From: Niastella yeongjuensis
GTDB taxonomy: Bacteria; Bacteroidota; Bacteroidia; Chitinophagales; Chitinophagaceae
Assembly (NCBI RefSeq): GCF_900110245.1
Contig: NZ_FOCZ01000009.1
Coordinates: forward strand, 1-64,000
Reading direction: 5' to 3'
Length of the DNA: 64,000 nucleotides
The notes beneath the pieces were generated by a model that was not told where the DNA came from, searched no databases, and worked only from the letters and a program-made list of their open reading frames with translations. A program made the translations under genes and the position numbers. This document shows, piece by piece, positions 60,601 to 64,000 of the stretch (position 1 is its first letter; each line of letters begins with the position of its first letter).

Positions 60601-61278
60601 TCATCCCAACAAAGCAATCACGGCATCCTTATAGCTCCTGCCTATCGGTATCTGCTCTCCGTTAATTTCCACATCGGTAGCAGAAAATGCATCGATCTTG
60701 TTTTTTGCCACCAGAAAAGAACGATGTATCCGGAGAAAACCGTTTTTTGCCAGCATTTCTTCTATTTGGCCCAGCTGGAATTTGGTGAGAATGGATTTAT
60801 CTTTTGTAGTAATGCGAATGTATTCCTTCAAACTTTCAATAAAAAGGATTTCATCGATATAGACCTTTACCCGCTTTTTGCTTACGTTAAAAAACAGGGC
60901 CGTTTTATCTGAATCCATACTCCCCCGTTCTTTCAGTTTATTAACGGCCATCAAAAACCGGCTGAACTCGATCGGTTTTAACAGGTAATCCACCACATTC
61001 AATTCATATCCCTGCAATGCATATTCGGGGTAGGCAGAAGTGATGATGATCTGCGGCGGCTGCCTGAGCGCTTTTATAAAATCAAGTCCTTTTAATTTAG
61101 GCAGGTGAATATCGAGGAATATCAGGTCAATGGTTTCCTTTTGCAACAGGTCCATCGCATACAACGCATCGGTGCAGATGCCTTTACATTGCAGAAAAGG
61201 CACCTGTTCAATATAATCTATGATCACTTCCGCCGCCAGGGGTTCATCCTCAACAATGATGCAGTTATACCTGTGCAT
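60601..61278 (-). CDS. LytTR-family response regulator
   Basis: A 225-residue regulator. The receiver domain has DE in IVEDEPLAAEV, phospho-acceptor D56 in LIFLDIHLPKLKGLDF, and Thr/Ser plus Lys (IITSAYPEYALQ, YLLKPIEF). The LytTR DNA-binding domain (about 125-222) has KRVKVYIDEILFIESLKEYI and LRIHRSFLVAKNKIDAFS. It overlaps the kinase gene by 14 bases (61265-61278), so the two are translated together. Confidence 0.95.
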   Translation of the reverse strand: MHRYNCIIVEDEPLAAEVIIDYIEQVPFLQCKGICTDALYAMDLLQKETIDLIFLDIHLPKLKGLDFIKALRQPPQIIITSAYPEYALQGYELNVVDYLLKPIEFSRFLMAVNKLKERGSMDSDKTALFFNVSKKRVKVYIDEILFIESLKEYIRITTKDKSILTKFQLGQIEEMLAKNGFLRIHRSFLVAKNKIDAFSATDVEINGEQIPIGRSYKDAVIALLG

Positions 61279-62323
61279 AGCTGGTTAAATTTATATACAA
61301 CTTTACTGAGAATATTTGTGGTTCGTTCTGCAATTGCAGATCGTGATCCCGGTACATCAGTTCCAGTTGCCGGCGAACATTGCGCAACCCGATATTATCC
61401 CGTATCTCCTCTGATGTATGATTTTCTTTTGTGTTCTCTATCTTAAAGGTAAGCTGTCCCTGTTGTAAATGTACGTGGATGCGGATAAATGAATCGAACC
61501 TGCTTTCACTGGCCCCATGTTTGAAGGCATTTTCAACAAAAGGCAACAGCAGCAACGGTGCTATTTGTTGGGCACTGTCATCGATATCCCGCTGAAAGTG
61601 AATGGTAAGCCGTTCGTACCGCATTTTTTCCAGTGCTATGTAGTCGTCCAGTATTTTAAGCTCATCGGCAACCGTAATGAGTTCACTTTTTGATTCATAC
61701 AAAATAAAACGCAGCAATTTCGATAACCGCATTACTACTTCCGCCGTGTGTTCAGAGCGTTTGCGGGCCAGCGCATAAATATTATTTAACGTATTGAATA
61801 AAAAATGCGGATTGGTTTGATGACGCAGGAACTTCAATTCCGCTTCCAGCTTTTCCCTGATGAGATTTTTCTCCCGTTCCCGGGCAGCCAGTTGAATACG
61901 TAATAATTTTAAGGTAATAGCAATGCCAGACACAAACCCAATATCCATAACCGCCAGCAAGATACTTAGCAGGTGAAACAGGGGCCTGTCTTTCAACATG
62001 CCCGAATAAATAACCGGGTTAATACAGTATACGAAAATGATGCGGTATAATACAATGGTAGTTATAATAGCAGCAACTACCTGCAAAACGGTCCAGAGCA
62101 GCTTTCTGGTCCCTTTTACAATTTCAGGGATGGCAACATATAGAATAAAATAGGTAAGTATCAATTTGGGTATCCAGGCAGCAATGGCGGCTTTAAATGC
62201 CATCCAGAATTGCACGTTTTCCGGAATGTTCTGTAAGGCGGGCCCTACCCAAACAATTTCCAGCACGGTATCCTGTAACAGGTATACCAGCCAGAAGGCA
62301 CTATGTAAAAGCAGTCGCTTCAT
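61265..62323 (-). CDS. LytS/YpdA-type sensor histidine kinase
   Basis: A 352-residue kinase with four to five transmembrane helices in the first 140 residues, then a short coiled coil, a His_kinase (PF06580-type) domain with H173 in QTNPHFLFNTLNNIYAL, and an HATPase with PLLLLPFVENAFKHGASESR and IGLRNVRRQLELMY. It signals to the overlapping LytTR regulator. The first gene of a two-gene unit; a 38-codon gene lies 27 bp upstream on the same strand. Confidence 0.95.
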   Translation of the reverse strand: MKRLLLHSAFWLVYLLQDTVLEIVWVGPALQNIPENVQFWMAFKAAIAAWIPKLILTYFILYVAIPEIVKGTRKLLWTVLQVVAAIITTIVLYRIIFVYCINPVIYSGMLKDRPLFHLLSILLAVMDIGFVSGIAITLKLLRIQLAAREREKNLIREKLEAELKFLRHQTNPHFLFNTLNNIYALARKRSEHTAEVVMRLSKLLRFILYESKSELITVADELKILDDYIALEKMRYERLTIHFQRDIDDSAQQIAPLLLLPFVENAFKHGASESRFDSFIRIHVHLQQGQLTFKIENTKENHTSEEIRDNIGLRNVRRQLELMYRDHDLQLQNEPQIFSVKLYINLTSYAQV

Positions 62324-62349
62324 AGTACCTTAAATGTCGGCAAACTTTC

Positions 62350-62466
62350 TCAACAACCCTGCAACAACCAATAAACCAGCAGAAAAACAACGATGGTTCC
62401 CAGGCATCCCCCACCCCATTTCCAGGCGGCATATCCTGCGATCAATCCCCTGAGCCAGTCTCGCAT
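62350..62466 (-). CDS. 38-residue membrane protein
   Basis: ATG at 62466, stop TGA at 62350-62352. The product begins MRDWLRGLIAGYAAWKWGGG, then one hydrophobic helix with sequence CLGTIVVFLLVYWLLQGC. The Gly-Gly-Gly-Cys turn followed by the TIVVF..YWLL helix resembles a small protein I recall from several Bacteroidota, often near LytTR systems. It is 27 bp upstream of the kinase and likely on its transcript. Translation is not proved. Confidence 0.6.
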   Translation of the reverse strand: MRDWLRGLIAGYAAWKWGGGCLGTIVVFLLVYWLLQGC

Positions 62467-62583
62467 AGTAAAAATTTATAAACACTGATCTAAAAACCAT
62501 GCCATGGGATTTCCTGCAGGCTTTCCAACTATAACAAAATGGACTATCTTAGCCCTCGAAATAAACCTACCAGGTAGTCCACT

Positions 62584-64000
62584 ATGCTTCCATGGAAAAC
62601 GATCATACAGTTTCAAAAAGAAACTGATACACCAGTATACCTGCAAATAGCCAATTCCGTTATACAGGAAATGAGAAAAGGCCGTGTTGGCCCCGGGATA
62701 AAATTACCCGGTACCCGCCAGATGGCAGAGATCCTGGAAGTACATCGCAAAACGATCGTAAGGGCATACGAAGAGCTGGATGCACAAGGCTGGATTGAAA
62801 TGCATCCGTCAAAAGGAACATTCACCAGCAAGGAACTGCCGGAAACAAACGCCCGGCGGTTGACAAACAATCAAAAACGCAATTCATTTCCTACAGCCAC
62901 AGGTTACAACGTAAAAGTAAACTATGCTGTTCGCACCCCGGTACCGCCGCTGCGGCACATCAATGGTTTTCATGATGGCCCCGACATGCGGCTAATTCCT
63001 TCAGACGAACTGGGCCGGGCTTATAAAAGTGTTTTATCGAGACACACTTATTTAAAGTTCATGTCGTACGTGGAAACAGCAGGTGTAGAAAAATTCAGAA
63101 TGGTGCTGTCTGATTACCTCAATTCAAGCCGGGGTTTGCAAACAACATTTGAGAACATCCTGGTAACAAGGGGCAGCCAGATGGCGCTGTACCTGCTCTC
63201 GCTCGTTTTATTTTCAAAAGGAGACACCATCGTTGTTGGCGATACCAACTATTATTATGCCGATCATACCTTTCTGATGGCCGGCATGAAACTGGCGCGG
63301 GTGAAAGTAGACGAATATGGCATCGATGTAGACGCTATAGAAAAAATCTGCCGTCGTAAAAAGATAAAGGCCCTGTTCATTACCTCGCATCACCACTATC
63401 CAACTACCGTAACCTTGTCGGCTGCACGCCGGATTAAGTTATTGTCACTGGCCGAGAAATATGGCTTTATTATCATTGAAGATGATTACGACTATGACTT
63501 CCATTATTTAAGCAGCCCCTTACTACCGTTGGTTAGTGCAGACACCAAAGGAATGGTTGTGTACATAGGTACGCTTAGTAAAACCGTGGCGCCCGCGATT
63601 CGTACCGGTTACATAGTAGCGCCTCAAAACCTCATTACAGAACTGGCGCGCGTACGGCAGCTGGTAGATTGCCAGGGCGACCCTATTATGGAGTTAGCAT
63701 TGATTGAAATGTTTGAAGAAGGCCATATTAAACGCCACATGAAAAAAGCGGTGCTGGCCTATCATAAACGCCGGGACCTGTTATGTGGCTTGCTGAAGAA
63801 TTCATTGTCAGACGTTGTTGATTTTAAAATACCTGATGGCGGACTGGCCATCTGGGCAAAATTCCATAAATCCGTACCACTACCTCCCCTCAGCGAAAAA
63901 TTAAGACCGCAAGGACTCATTCTTTCGAATGGTTTAATTCATAATACTTCTTCTATATCAATGAACGCAACCCGTATGGGTTTTGGCTGGATGAATGAAG
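62584..64000 (+). CDS. MocR/PdxR-type GntR-aminotransferase regulator (3' end cut by window edge)
   Basis: From ATG at 62584 the frame stays open to the right edge (472 codons visible). The N-terminal GntR winged helix is at about 10-75 (VYLQIANSVIQEMRKGRVGP, LPGTRQMAEILEVHRKTIVR). A fold-type I aminotransferase-like domain runs from about 120, with ILVTRGSQMALYLLSLVLFS, EDDYDYDFHYLSS and the PLP lysine K333 in YIGTLSKTVAPAIRTGYIV. The visible end ATRMGFGWMNE is close to the family's C-terminus, so only a few residues are missing. MocR proteins sense PLP or amine ligands; the adjacent target is outside the window. Confidence 0.9.
   Translation, partial: MLPWKTIIQFQKETDTPVYLQIANSVIQEMRKGRVGPGIKLPGTRQMAEILEVHRKTIVRAYEELDAQGWIEMHPSKGTFTSKELPETNARRLTNNQKRNSFPTATGYNVKVNYAVRTPVPPLRHINGFHDGPDMRLIPSDELGRAYKSVLSRHTYLKFMSYVETAGVEKFRMVLSDYLNSSRGLQTTFENILVTRGSQMALYLLSLVLFSKGDTIVVGDTNYYYADHTFLMAGMKLARVKVDEYGIDVDAIEKICRRKKIKALFITSHHHYPTTVTLSAARRIKLLSLAEKYGFIIIEDDYDYDFHYLSSPLLPLVSADTKGMVVYIGTLSKTVAPAIRTGYIVAPQNLITELARVRQLVDCQGDPIMELALIEMFEEGHIKRHMKKAVLAYHKRRDLLCGLLKNSLSDVVDFKIPDGGLAIWAKFHKSVPLPPLSEKLRPQGLILSNGLIHNTSSISMNATRMGFGWMNE

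Overview
The window looks like a piece of a Bacteroidota chromosome, most probably from the Chitinophagaceae (Chitinophaga/Niastella-like). The evidence is two SusC/SusD outer-membrane glycan-uptake pairs, an ECF sigma/FecR pair feeding an STN-domain SusC, a promoter of the TTTG-N20-TAnnTTTG type, almost no Shine-Dalgarno signals, and intergenic islands of short tandem repeats. No rRNA, tRNA or CRISPR array was seen. Functions are assigned from recognisable motifs and family resemblance only; no database search was run.

Layout. Positions 1-340 hold the N-terminus of an IS110-family transposase at the window edge. From 341 to 14658 lies PUL 1: GH3, GH35, two GH29 fucosidases, SusD, SusC with an STN signalling domain, a FecR anti-sigma factor and a divergent ECF sigma factor. 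It fits a fucosylated, galactosylated plant- or mucin-type glycan. A coiled-coil protein and a GT4 glycosyltransferase follow (14.7-16.2 kb). From 16581 to 30904 lies PUL 2: a membrane-dipeptidase-like enzyme, a KdgK-like sugar kinase, RidA, a GntP permease, GH20 hexosaminidase, a third GH29, SusD and SusC, with a divergent DeoR regulator. Then come RmuC, a frameshifted orphan SusC N-terminal fragment, a ROK regulator, an LpxR-like lipid A deacylase and a GAF protein (31-38 kb). A five-gene-scale polyphosphate cluster (38.4-45.1 kb) contains a kinase-like/BamA-barrel fusion, an SdiA-regulated-type lipoprotein, PPK1 and an HD-PycTM membrane protein. YceI proteins, a FrnE-type DsbA and an HxlR regulator occupy 45.4-48.5 kb. 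A second catabolic operon (48.4-53.8 kb) encodes a BASS-family transporter, an RraA-like protein, a COG3964-type amidohydrolase, a SelA-fold PLP enzyme and RidA. The last 10 kb holds a TPR protein, two two-component systems, a universal stress protein and a MocR regulator cut by the window edge.

Most interesting reading. The 15-bp palindrome TGCAAA-N3-TTTGCA occurs at three places: in front of the PUL 2 susC, over the -7 box of the divergent deoR promoter, and 24 kb away in front of the RidA/SelA-fold operon. This suggests one regulon controlled by the DeoR protein. In the distant operon all four enzymes carry export signals (two twin-arginine, two Sec). Together the two loci could form a route in which amino sugars freed by GH20 are converted outside the cytoplasm to a 2-keto-3-deoxy acid, which GntP or the BASS carrier imports and the KdgK-like kinase phosphorylates. 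That pathway is inference; the operators and export signals are visible in the sequence.
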